This document shows, in pieces, positions 21,401-29,750 of a stretch of DNA of 64,000 nucleotides. The position numbers were made by a program, and so were the translations under genes. The stretch comes from Diacronema lutheri (lineage: Eukaryota > Haptophyta > Pavlovophyceae > Pavlovales > Pavlovaceae), in NCBI GenBank assembly GCA_019448385.1, contig JAGTXO010000047.1, positions 241,539-305,538 of the forward strand, in the 5' to 3' direction. The notes under the pieces are model-generated. The model saw only the letters and a program-made list of their open reading frames with translations, was not told where the DNA came from and searched no databases. Positions within the stretch are counted from its first letter, which is position 1, and the number at the start of each line of letters is the position of its first letter.

Positions 21401-21941
21401 CACCGGCCTCGCCGCCCCCGCCGCCCCCGCCGCCTGCGCTCGAGTTGGTGCCGGCGCCGCCAAAGTGGGGCACCCAGCCCTGCAGCGCGTGCGCGCGCGT
21501 GGCCGGCGCGCCGAGCGTGCCCGACGCGACCGGCGGCAGCGGCCCGTCACCGCCGGACCGGCCGCCGCCGGCCGGCGAGCGCGGCCCGCCGCACGGCTGG
21601 ATCAGCGCGGGCGGCAGCCCGAGGAAGCGGCCGAGCGGCTCGACGGCGCGCTGGTTGCACGCGCGGACGGCGTCGCGCAAGAACGCTTCGAGCTCCGCCC
21701 GCCGCCGCGCGATCAGCTCCTCGTCGAACCGCCCCCAGAAGGACTTGGTGCACGCAAAGGGGGCGTGGAACCCCGCCGCGTGCAGCTCGGCGGCGAGGCG
21801 CTCAAACTCGGAGAAGCGGCGCCACGCGACGTGCTCGTTGTTGTCAATGGTCACCGTGCACACCTCGTACCGCGTGTGCTTGGACGTCGAGCCCTCCGCC
21901 GCCGAGTCCTGCGCCTCGCCGATGATGACCTCGGCGATCAT
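13428..21941 (-). CDS. TPS: PX-domain trehalose-6-phosphate synthase / phosphatase-like protein (class II type)
   Basis: Minus-strand, about a dozen exons. The ATG at 21941 opens an exon of about 350 codons. It begins with a Phox (PX) domain (AWRRFSEFERLAAEL, FACTKSFWGRF, RRRAELEAFLRDAV) and continues in the same frame into the start of the TPS domain (SLVIVSMILPVRI, EWEIDFHDESLIGRT). Later exons give the glycosyltransferase-20 core in order: VHWVGCPAW, VLWPLLHN, YCLVNKRM, MVWVHDYHLLLLP, VVGIDEVDRLKGVPLKL, GLNLLPLEAAF and FRINPWSKDKA. They continue into a trehalose-phosphatase-like domain (FLDWGGTLIPLDLPFY, AEHGFWYRLK, ITWKYDDADPEFGAMQAKEL, GYLEVGPRDINKG). The sequence style matches plant-type class II TPS proteins, several of which are regulatory. 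The phosphatase motif I reads D-W-G-G-T, so the usual second Asp is missing. Introns hold most of the satellites listed here. The stop is at 13428. Confidence 0.9.
14640..14875. repeat. Intronic repeat of GGGCGGGAAA-type units
   Basis: Purine-rich imperfect repeat in an intron of the PX-TPS gene, built from GGGCGGGAAAG, AAGAGGGCGGGGAGG and GGAAACAAGG motifs. A roughly 60-bp higher-order unit (AAGATGGTTAGGGAAGAGGG) recurs three times. Confidence 0.85.
14880..14992. repeat. GGCAGC hexamer array in a TPS intron
   Basis: About 17 copies of GGCAGC, interrupted early by GGTGGC variants, next to the exon that ends with KELHHQLEQV. Frames through it read as Gly-Ser, Ala or Arg-Cys runs, so open frames here are not evidence of coding. 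Confidence 0.9.
15203..15374 (-). repeat. 86-bp tandem duplication carrying an exon start and its 3' splice site
   Basis: The segment 15203-15288 is repeated at 15289-15374 with at most a few mismatches (for example A at 15220 against G at 15306). Each copy includes, on the minus strand, an acceptor GCGCAG followed by the exon start encoding YEVANAILSVYTA. The copy at 15203-15288 is contiguous with the rest of the phosphatase-like exon (TAGSYATRKG), so it is the functional one. The other provides a duplicate acceptor 86 bp upstream in the transcript. Confidence 0.85.
15330..15640. repeat. Intronic AGGGGCAGGGCGCAGGAGCAGAAGCGGGGGCAAAGGC-type repeat
   Basis: Irregular tandem repeat of about 36-54 bp units built from AGGGGCAGGGCGCAG and AGCAGAAGCGGGGGCAAAGG. 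It lies inside an intron of the PX-TPS gene, beside the 86-bp duplication. Confidence 0.85.
15969..16073. repeat. 15-bp tandem repeat GTGACGCGTGACGGG
   Basis: Seven nearly perfect copies, the last with GTTAACG in place of GGTGACG. It lies in the TPS intron between the exons encoding AEHGFWYRLK and NFLMVLSGLT. Each copy contains ACGCGT and two GTGACG half-units. Confidence 0.95.
16704..16868. repeat. GGGT tetramer array (G-quadruplex-prone) in a TPS intron
   Basis: About 40 copies of GGGT, with a few GAGT or GGAT variants, following three copies of GGTCCGGTAC. It lies in the intron just upstream (in the transcript) of the exon encoding the phosphatase motif. Four or more consecutive G3 tracts with short loops are the standard sequence pattern for G-quadruplexes; the G-rich strand is the plus strand. 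Confidence 0.95.
16950..17150. repeat. About 44-bp minisatellite, CCCCACAACCCTGCACTGCCCAACACCTGCCCGCC-type
   Basis: Four to five copies of a unit containing CCCTGCACTGCCCAACACC and TGCCCGCCCCGCCGCCCC. It lies in the same TPS intron as the GGGT array. Confidence 0.9.
17814..17940. repeat. 11-bp minisatellite GGCGGGGCAGC
   Basis: About 11 copies, nearly perfect, in a TPS intron between the exon encoding AERCSLTAAERAPLW and the exon ending NAEFPNSVW. Confidence 0.92.
19498..19684. repeat. GGGACGGGAA repeat array in a TPS intron
   Basis: About 18 copies of a 10-11 bp unit (GGGACGGGAAG, with an extra G in some copies). It fills the intron directly upstream of the exon encoding YCLVNKRMTDKV, and the acceptor is CGCCCAG at about 19487. 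Confidence 0.92.
20390..20882. repeat. 29-bp minisatellite with CCTGCCGCACCCACCCTCCCC core
   Basis: About 16 copies, alternating CATCGCCCATGCCGCACCC and CATCGCCCCTGCCGCACCC variants. The array makes up most of the first TPS intron. The intron starts at a GTGGGT donor at about 20883 and ends at CTCGCAG before the exon encoding VHWVGCPAW. Confidence 0.92.
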
Positions 21942-22215
21942 CACCCGCGGCTGCCCAAGTATGGCACAGTTGGCGCGAGCATTAATTGCTGACTCCAGTG
22001 TGATGCAGACCTCAGTGTGAATTCCCGCGGCGATGGCGGCTCAGACTCGCGGCACGCGTGCGCGCGCCTCCGTGAGCGCGCGCGCCCGCGGCGGAGGCCG
22101 GCCGGTCGCGCCCCGCGAAACGCGCACTTCGGCCGCCCCCAGCCCCCGCCGCCACCGCCCACCGCCCGCGCGCGCCCCTCTCGGCCCTCGGGGCGGTGCC
22201 CGGTGCGCGCGGGCG

Positions 22216-22623
22216 TCACATGAGTGAGCAGAAGGTGATGTTGCCCTCGCACTCCTCGCACCGGTACCACTGCGCCGTGTTCGGCCGCACACCCGGCCGC
22301 CGCACGAACTGGCGGCCGCAGCCGCGGCACGGGTCCGGCGGCGTCCCAAACGGCGTCGGCCCGGCGAAGGCGCCGTTGGGCGGGCCGTGGGCGGGCTGGC
22401 CGAGCACCACGCCCGCCGGCATGCCGCCCGCGCCGCCCTCGCCGTACCCGGGCGGCGGCGCCGCCGGCGGGGGCGCGACGGGCACGGCGACGATGAAATC
22501 ATCGCCGGGCGCGAGGCCGGGCGGGACGGTCACGTTGAAAAGATGGCCGGCGTGCTCGACCTGCATCTTGTCGCCGCCGGCCAGCCCTTTGGGCACCTTG
22601 ACCGTCAGCTGCGTCGCGGACAT
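22216..22623 (-). CDS. Small C4 zinc-ribbon-like protein with two VPPG-type repeats
   Basis: A 135-residue single-exon protein starting at the ATG at 22623 (MSATQLTVKVPKG). The first half has two copies of a beta-strand motif: VKVPKGLAGGDKMQVEHAGH and VTVPPGLAPGDDFIVAVP. Comparable VPPG-GD repeats occur in many algal and oomycete proteins of unknown role. A Pro/Gly-rich linker follows. The C-terminus has two CxxC pairs, CRGCG and CEEC, spaced about 24 residues apart around WYRCEECEGNITFCSLM, consistent with a zinc ribbon. It lies 275 bp downstream of the PX-TPS start on the same strand and is divergent from CEP164. Function unknown; a nucleic-acid or protein-binding role is only a guess. Confidence 0.75.
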   Translation of the reverse strand: MSATQLTVKVPKGLAGGDKMQVEHAGHLFNVTVPPGLAPGDDFIVAVPVAPPPAAPPPGYGEGGAGGMPAGVVLGQPAHGPPNGAFAGPTPFGTPPDPCRGCGRQFVRRPGVRPNTAQWYRCEECEGNITFCSLM

Positions 22624-23163
22624 TCTGTCACCTCGTGCGCTGTGGTGCGCGCGCGCGGAGCGGCGAAAAATGGAAGGGGCCCGGGGGGGGGGGAGGAGGG
22701 AGCGCGCGGCGCGCGCACGATGCGCGTCAGATCGGGGTGTGGGCGCGGGCGTGGGCCGCAGGGCCTGAGCGAGGTGCACGAGCGGCGTGTGCGGCGCGTG
22801 CACGCCGCGACATGCGCGCCGCTGGCCGCGCACCGCGACGGGCAGCCGCGCCGCCAAGCGGCGGGCGGGGCGCCGCCGGCGCGCGCGACCAGCGGCGCGC
22901 GCGGGCTGCGGGCATCGAGGGCACCGCATGCAGGTGAGCACTGCGCACGGCGCGAGCCATGCACGTGCCGGCGCGCACCACCCGCGTGGCGCGGGCGCCA
23001 TGAAGCGAGCGGGCGCGGGCTCACCCTGCAGGGTCTGGAGGAATGGAGTTGGAAGGCGGGCCCGGCGTGACTTTTCAGTGCTTTCACTATGGGTACATAC
23101 TGTTGACTTTTCACTTTTCCCGTTCGATTTAGAAAAGCAGCGGAATTCGAACGGGCGGGGGCG
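22624..23163. promoter_or_regulatory. 540-bp divergent intergenic region between zinc-ribbon gene and CEP164
   Basis: No gene supported. The CEP164-proximal part is AT-richer and carries GTTGACTTTTCACTTTTCCC (about 23103-23121) and a TTTAGAAAAGC stretch before the ATG. The middle is very rich in GC dinucleotides and gives only spurious frames. A promoter role is inferred from position. Confidence 0.4.
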
Positions 23164-25541
23164 ATGGCGTCGGCCGCCGAGTCGCAGATGGAGTCCGTCG
23201 TGCTCGAGGAGGACATCGACGAGAATTACGAGCCCACCGAGGACGGTGCGCGCAGCACGCGCGTGTGCGCGCGCAAACTGCCGTACACCGTGACGGCCGC
23301 GCCGCGCCGTGCGCGCCTGCGCTGTTGGCGCACACGCTCCGCGCGACCGACGCGCGGCTCGCGGTCCGGACCCTGCGGCGGCGGCGCGATGTGGCGCTGT
23401 GCCGTGCGGCGCGCGCGCAGAGGTGATTGAGTACGCAAAGTGGCTAGGCATGGATCTCGAGAAGGACAAGGCGCTCTTCTGGATCGCGACCGAGGGCCTC
23501 AAGGCGCCGCTGCCCGAGCACTGGAAGCCGTGGTGCGCACGCAGCGCGAGGCGCCGCTCGCGCGCACGCCGCCGCCGGCGCAGCCGAGCGGCGCGCCTGA
23601 ATGCCGCCGGCGCTGCGCATGCGCGCTCACGCGCGCCGCTCGCGCCGCGCGCCGCTCGCGCGCAGCAAGACGGCTGACGGCGATATTTATTATTTCAACT
23701 TTCAGTCGGGCGAGTCGGTGTGGGACCACCCGTGCGACGAGTACTACAAGAAGCTCTACGCCGACGAGCAGCGCAAGCTCGCCAGCGGCGGCGCGTCCGC
23801 GTCCGCAGGCCGCGCGCCCAAGGCGGCGGGCGGAGCAGGCGGCGCGGCCGGCGGCAAGGGCGGCACGTCCGTCGGCGGCACGATGGGCGGCGCGGCCGCG
23901 CTGAAGAAGGGCGCCGTCGCCGGCGGCGCGCGCAAAGGCCCGCCGCTCGGCTCGCTCGGCGGCGGCGGGCTCGGCGGGCCGGGCGGAGGCGGTGGCGACG
24001 ACGCGCCGCGTCCGTCCAAGCTCGCGCCACTCGGCGGCGGTGGGCTGGGCGGCGGTGGGCTGGGCGGCGGTGGGCTGTCCAAGGGAGGCAAGGGCGGGCT
24101 CCTTGCCCTCGGGGACGCGCAGCCCGCGCTTGCGCACGCGACGCGCGGCGCGGGCGCCGATGCGTTGTCGGCGGCGGGTGGTGGCGCGGCGGGCACCGGT
24201 GCGCCGCTGCCGGGCCGACGGGCGATTACAGCGCTCGCGATGGGTGGCGGCGCGGCAGCCGACCCGCTGCTCGCCGCCGCGCGCGCGTCCAACGCCGCAC
24301 GCGACGGCGCCGCCGCCGCGCGGCCGGCAACGGCGGGCGCGCCGGCGGCGGGCGGCGCGGCGGCTGCGTCCGCCGCTGCCGGCGCGCGGCCCAAGACGGC
24401 GGGAGGCGGCACGCCGAGCCCGGCCGCCGCCATCGCCACCGACGCGCATCCGGCCACGGCCGCGGCCGCCGGCGCGGGCGCGGCCGCGGCCGCGGGCGAC
24501 GTCTCGGACGTGCGCCAGCGTGAGGTGCGCGTTGAGCTCGCGGCCGAGTGGGAGGCGTGGGAGGCGAAGCAGCGCGCGGCGCACGCGGCGGCGCGGCGCG
24601 AGCTCGAGGAGGAGCTCGACGCGAAGCTCGCGCGAATCCGCGCCGACGCGCGCGACGCGACCGACGCGGCCGAGCGCGCGCGCGCCGACGCGCGCGCCGA
24701 CGCGGACGGCGCAGCCGCGCGCGCGGCGCGCGCGCGGCGCGAGGCGGAGGCGGCGGAGGCGGAGGGGGCGGAGCGCGCGCTGCGTGAGCTGCGCGCGCGG
24801 CACGCGGCCGAGCTCGCGCAGCTCGACGCGCGCCTCTCCGCCGAGACCGAGGCCGCTGCCGGCGCGAAGGCGGACGCGGCCGCGACCGCGCGGCGCGAGC
24901 TCGAGCGCGAGGTGGCCAACGCGCTTGGCATTGAGCGGATACAGATGCTTGAGGCGGGCCGCGCGGCGCTGCGTGCAAGCGTGCGTGAGCAGATTGACGG
25001 CGAGGCTGACGCGATGCGCGACGCCGCGCGCGCCGACGCCGCCGCCGCGGTCGAGGGCGAGGTTGCGCGCTACCGAGAGGACGCGCTCGCCGCCGCGCGC
25101 GCGCGCGTCGACAGCGAGGTTGCGCGCTACCGCGAGGACGCGCTCGCCGCCGCGCGCGCGCGCGTCGACGGCGAGGTTGCGGCGAGCGGCGGCGCGGGCG
25201 GCGCGCGCGAGGGCAGCGCGGCCGAGGCGGACGCCGAGGCGCGCCGCGCCGCCCTCGCCGCCGACGCGGAGCGGCGCGTGCGCGCCGAGGTCGACGCCGA
25301 GGCGGAGGCGAAGCGCGCGCAGTGGCGCGCGGCGCTCGCCGCGGAGGAGGTCGATGCGATCGCGGCGGCGCGAGGCGCGGCGAGCGCGCGGCGCGAGGCG
25401 GCGGTGCGGCAGGCGGAGGCGGAGGCGGAGCGTGAGGTCTTGCGCGCGCGCGAGCAGGCCGCTGAGCGTGTCGCCGCGCTCCGACAGCGCGCGGACGCGG
25501 AGGAGGCGGCGGCACGCGCGCGCCTCGACGCGGCCGCGGCT

Positions 25542-25574
<33 letters not shown>

Positions 25575-27709
25575 AGCGCTGACGGCGGCGTAGCGGCGGA
25601 GGCGATCGCGGCGGCGCAGCGGGAGGCCGCCGAGGCGCGCGTCGCCCGACTCGACGCCGAGCGCGCGCTCGACGCCGAGCGCGCGCGCGCCGAGGCCGCG
25701 GACGCCGCCGCGGCGCGCGCCGCGCGCGCCGCGGCGGACGCGGCGGCGGCGGAGCTCGCGACGGCGCGCGCGGCGACGCGCGCGGCCGAGCGGCGCGCAG
25801 CGGACGCGGAGGGCGCGCTTGCGAGCGGCCGCGGCGCCGCGCTCGCCGCGGGCGCGGCGGCGGACGCGGCGCTCGCGTCCGCGTCGGCGAGCGGCGTGGC
25901 CGACGGCGGCGACGGTGGCGATGGTGGCGAGGCGTGGGCGCGCGCCGCGCGGCCGGGCGGCGCGGTGCATTTTGCCGCGTCGCCCGCGCGCGCGCCCGCC
26001 GGCGGCGCCGCCGCCGCGCCGCCCGGCGGCGAAGCCGCGGCTGAGCTGCGCGCGCGCGCGGCGGCAGACGCGGCACAGCTGCGTCGCGCGCGCGCGCTCG
26101 TCTCTCAGCAGGTGCGGTACGTCAAGGCGCGGCAGCGGCAGCTGGTCGCAACGCAGGACGAGTGGAAGCGTGATATGCGCGCGCTGATCAAGACGGGCTC
26201 GATCACGCACGCGCAGGCGATGGCCGCGCGCGCGCGCGCGGCCGGCGGCGCGGACGCGCGCGCTGACGGCGGCGAGGGTGGCGGCGAGGGAGGCGTCGCC
26301 GATATGATGGAGCACGTGCGCACAATGATCGAGGCGCAGGCGCGCGCCGATCCGCCGCGCGCCGCCGCGCGCCGTGGCCGCGCCGTCGCCGCCGCGCCGC
26401 TGCCGCCGCGCCGCCGCGCCGCCGCCGCCGCCGCGCCGCCGCGCCGCCGCCGCTCATGTTGCCCGCGGCCGTCGCCCAGCTGCTCTCGCCACCACCCGGC
26501 TGCTCTCGCCGTCGTTTCGAGCAGCGCTCACGCGCCGTCCTTGGGCCCTCCGCCCGCCCGCCCGCGCCCGCCCGCCGCAGGCCGTCCGTTTGAACGAGGA
26601 CGCAGCACAGGTCGCAGGCATGGCCTCGTGGCTCAAGGCGGGCGATGCGAGGCTGCGCAGCTTTGGCGTCGCGCTCGGCGATGCGCTGCACCGCTCGCAT
26701 TCAGATAGTACGATGGACGCAGCGCGCGCGCGCGCCCCGCCCACACGCGCGCGCGCGGCGCGGCGCGCGCGCGCCGCTCACGCGCGCCGCTCACGCGCGC
26801 CGCGCCGTCGCCGCGGCCGCAGGCGAGTTGTCTGCGCTCCCGTCGCCATCGTCGGATGGTGGCGGGGCCGAGTCGGACTCCATCGCGTCACTCGGCTCGC
26901 GCGCGTCTTCTGGCAGGTCTCACACTGGCCGTGCACGCAGCGCCAACCGGCGGCGACGCGGCGCCGGCGGTGGTGGCGGCGGCGCGGCGCGGCAGGGCCG
27001 CCTCGACGCAACGCTGCGCGGCATCGAGGAGGAGCTCGCTGAGATCGTCGGATACATCCGCACCGTCGGGTACGTCGGCCACGCCGCCGCAGCCGCTCGT
27101 GTCGGCCTCGGCGCTCTCGGCGCCGGCGGCCGGCCCGCCCTCGGGTTTGGCGCCGTGCCGCTGCTCGCGCCGCACGGCGTCGAGCGCTACGGCGGCGGTG
27201 CGTACGCAGCCGGCCTAGGTGGCGGGCACGGCGGCGGCGGCGGCGGCGGCAAGTTTGGCGCCGCGCGCGCGCACGCCGCGCTCAACGCCGCCGCCGCCGC
27301 GCGCGCCGCCGCACCCGGCGCGCTGCACGCCGGGCGCAAGTGGACGGACTACCTCGCCGTCGCCGCCGCGCCGCCCGCGCAGCTTGCGAGCGGCGCGCGC
27401 GCGGGCGTCGAGCGCGCCGTGGTCGAGGCGCACGAGGCGTGGCTGCGCGATTTTGCCACCGCGGGCGCGCCGGTGGGCGCGGGCGCCGGTCCCGGCGGGC
27501 ACGGCGGCGGCGGCGGCAGGCGTGGAGCGGGCGGCGCGCACGTCGGCGGTGGCGGAGCGCCTGCCGGCGGCGCGGGCGCGCCGCTCTACGAGGTCGGCGC
27601 GACGGCGCCGGGCGCGGCGGGCAGCGCGGAGGCCATCTCCAACGCCGATTTCGTCATCTATGTGACGGCGAACCGGAGCAAGCTCGCCTCGCCCGCAGCC
27701 GCACGATAA
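23164..27709 (+). CDS. CEP164: CEP164-like centriolar distal-appendage protein (WW domain, coiled coil)
   Basis: CEP164 anchors the mother centriole to membrane and is needed for ciliogenesis. Exon 1 encodes [19 protein letters not shown] (its last codon completed across the junction with donor GTGCGC). Exon 2 gives [20 protein letters not shown] and [15 protein letters not shown] second GTGCGC donor leads to exon 3 with the WW domain ([20 protein letters not shown]). The order and wording match the N-terminus of animal CEP164 closely. A Gly/Ala-rich linker with four LGGGGLGG-like units follows. Then comes a very long Ala/Arg/Glu coiled coil (about 24,500-26,250) ending in [20 protein letters not shown]. 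Later exons give [20 protein letters not shown] and, from about 26,822, a C-terminal region with [15 protein letters not shown] and a conserved-looking end ([11 protein letters not shown]). The stop lies 64 bp from the convergent LRR gene. The host is therefore expected to build cilia or flagella. Confidence 0.9.
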
Positions 27710-27773
27710 CGGCGGCGCATGGTGCGGCGCCATTTTTTTAAAGGGGACCTTGGGTACAGGGTAATCGCGGGCA

Positions 27774-29510
27774 TTACGAAAGCAGGGATTTGGGGTTGGG
27801 CCTCAGTTTCTTCGCTGTTTCACAAGCCTTCTCAGCGCGCTGCGAGTGCCGCACACGCGCGCGCTCGAGCAGACCAACGTCGATCACAAGGATTACGTCG
27901 ACGTCGTGTGGCCCGGCGAAACGCGCGCGCGCGCGCTGCGATCGCCGCACGGCGGATGGCAACGGCCAGCAGACATGGTTGCCCTCGACGGAGGCCGCCT
28001 GCGCACGCGAGAAGTCCGCGCGCAGCCGCTCGCCGCGCGCCTCGAGCTCGGCCATCTCGCGGTTGAATTTGGCCTCGCGCGCGTTGAGCTGCTGCTGCAC
28101 CGCGGAGTGCGCGTGCGTGACGATCTCGTCGGCCGTCCGACCCGCGATCAGCCGCTGCGCGTGTGCGCGCACGCGGTGCGTTGCTGGCATTTCGTCAATT
28201 GAGAGGAGCGCCGGCAGTTGGGCGAGCAGGGCGGGCACGTACTCTGACGGAGCGAGGTCGTTGTCGTGCAGGCAGAGGTGGAGCAGCGCGGGAAGCGCCG
28301 CGCACGCGTGCGCGACCTCGTGCAGCGATTGCAGCTCGCAGCACGAGACGTCGAGCCGCGCGAGCGCGCCCGCGCCTACGACGCCATCGAGCGAGCGGAG
28401 GCCACTGTTGTGATGCGCGCTGCACGCCTGCAGGCGCGGCAGGCGGCCGAGCGGATCGAGCGAGGCGAGCTGGTTGCCCTCGACGCTGAGCACCTCGAGC
28501 TGCTGCAGCGCGTCGAGACCACTCAGTCGCACGATGGCGTTGTAGCTCAGATCCAGCTCGACGAGGCGGTTGCACCGACCGATCCCGTCGATGTGCGTGA
28601 GGCAATTTGTGCAAAGCTGCAGCTTGCGCAGCCCAGGGATGGGCGGGCCGGCTACGTCGAGGCTGGCGAGGTGGTTGAGCGACAGATCGAGCGCGCGCAG
28701 CTGCGGCAGCGCATAGAAGAACTCGGCGCGCGGCAGCAGCTGCAGCCCGTTGAGCGACAGGTCGATCGAGACGCACACGGCACGCGCTCGCTGCCGCGCG
28801 GCACGGCCGGTGCCGGTGCCGGTGCCGGTGCCGGTGCCACTGCGGCTGCGGCTGCGGCTGCCGCTGCGGCTGCCGCTTCCGCTTCCGCCTCCGCTTCCGC
28901 CTCCGCTTCTGCTTCCGCCTCCGCTTCCGCTTCCGCTTCCGCTTCCGCTTCCGCTTCCGCTTCCGCTTCCGCTTCCGCTTCCGCTTCCGCTTCCGCTTCC
29001 GCTTCCGCTTCCGCTTCCACTGCGGCTGCCGCTGCGGCTGCGGCTGCGGCTGCGGCTGCGGCTGCGGCTGCCGCTGCGGCTGCGGCTGCGGCTGCGGCTG
29101 GCGCTGGCGCTGGCGCTGGCGCTGGCGCTGGCGCTGGCGCTGGCGCTGGCGCTGGCGCTGGTGCTTGCGCTTGCGCTGGCGCTGGCGCTCGTCGACCCGC
29201 GCGCGGACCGAGAAGGCCGGGCGCGAACACCCGCCGCGCTCGAGCCGCCGTTGCCGGCGCCCAACCCGCGCACCATGCGCGCAACGTATCTTCGCGCGAG
29301 GCGCCTGCGAACGGCCGCCTGGATCCGCACGGCGGAGGTACGCGTGAGCGCTTTGTGCGAGCGCCGCACGTCAGCGACGAGACGTGCCACGGCCGGCGGC
29401 TCGCGCAGCTGCATGCTGTGGTATTCGACCGCGAGCATGGCAGAATCTGCCGGCAGCTCGACTCGCCACGACGCCGGCGGCCACAGCCGTCGAACCCGTG
29501 GCTCCGCCAT
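27774..29510 (-). CDS. IQ-motif / leucine-rich-repeat protein with long Ser-X dipeptide linker
   Basis: A single open frame. The ATG at 29510 (MAEPRVRRLWPPASW) is used because the longer frame starts with GTG. An IQ calmodulin-binding motif (SAVRIQAAVRRRLARRY) is followed by a Ser-Ala, Ser-Arg and Ser-Gly dipeptide tract of about 140 residues. Six to seven SDS22-type leucine-rich repeats then follow, among them LPQLRALDLSLNHLASL, LRKLQLCTNCLTHIDGIG, LVELDLSYNAIVRLSGLD and LEVLSVEGNQLASLDPLG. A helical segment follows the repeats (EIVTHAHSAVQQQLNAREAK). SDS22-like LRR proteins with IQ motifs are often axonemal or phosphatase-regulatory. The last 60 or so codons are encoded by a patchwork of short copied segments, so the C-terminus is probably recent. 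It is downstream of the HST gene on the same strand, 240 bp away. Confidence 0.8.
   Translation of the reverse strand: MAEPRVRRLWPPASWRVELPADSAMLAVEYHSMQLREPPAVARLVADVRRSHKALTRTSAVRIQAAVRRRLARRYVARMVRGLGAGNGGSSAAGVRARPSRSARGSTSASASASASTSASASASASASASASASASASRSRSRSRSGSRSRSRSRSRSRSGSRSGSGSGSGSGSGSGSGSGSGSGSGSGSGSGSGSGGGSRSGGGSGGGSGSGSRSGSRSRSRSGTGTGTGTGTGRAARQRARAVCVSIDLSLNGLQLLPRAEFFYALPQLRALDLSLNHLASLDVAGPPIPGLRKLQLCTNCLTHIDGIGRCNRLVELDLSYNAIVRLSGLDALQQLEVLSVEGNQLASLDPLGRLPRLQACSAHHNSGLRSLDGVVGAGALARLDVSCCELQSLHEVAHACAALPALLHLCLHDNDLAPSEYVPALLAQLPALLSIDEMPATHRVRAHAQRLIAGRTADEIVTHAHSAVQQQLNAREAKFNREMAELEARGERLRADFSRAQAASVEGNHVCWPLPSAVRRSQRARARFAGPHDVDVILVIDVGLLERARVRHSQRAEKACETAKKLRPNPKSLLS
27861..27990. 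repeat. Patchwork of four short exact copies of nearby sequence
   Basis: 27861-27882 equals 36271-36292 (22 bp). 27885-27919 equals 33896-33930 (35 bp). Both sources lie in coding sequence of the Patched-type gene. 27957-27972 equals 29513-29528 (16 bp, just upstream of the LRR start). 27976-27990 equals 28471-28485 (15 bp, within the LRR). All copies are in direct orientation. The patch lies inside the 3' end of the LRR reading frame, antisense to the copied Patched codons. I compared these bases directly. Confidence 0.9.
28795..29195 (-). repeat. Hexanucleotide repeat array encoding Ser-Ala/Arg/Gly dipeptides
   Basis: Blocks of six-base units in register with codons: GGTGCC, GCGGCT or CGGCTG, CTTCCG (over 20 copies), CTGCGG and CTGGCG (about 14 copies, plus strand). 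In the LRR frame they read as alternating Gly-Thr, Ser-Gly, Ser-Arg and Ser-Ala. The dipeptide identity changes block by block, indicating several independent expansions. Confidence 0.93.
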
Positions 29511-29750
29511 TGTGGCAACGGCCAGCAGCAGGCCGAGTCGGACTTGTCGAGTCAAATCTTCGGGACTCGGGACTCGGGACGGTGTGCGCAGTGCGAACCG
29601 TCCCCGCGTCACGTGTCCTCCATCGCAACCGCTGCTGCCGCCCTCGTGTTCGGTCGCCCCAAGCTGGGGCTGCCACGCTTGACACCCTAACGCGCAGCCG
29701 TCCGCCTAACTGCCGCGCGCGGCGTGCGCTCCAAGCGCTCGGCCGCGCGC

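Noticed and set aside
27710-27773. tRNA or other small RNA between CEP164 and the LRR gene
   Set aside because: No cloverleaf, A-box or B-box is apparent in this 64-bp gap. No tRNA or rRNA was recognised anywhere in the window.
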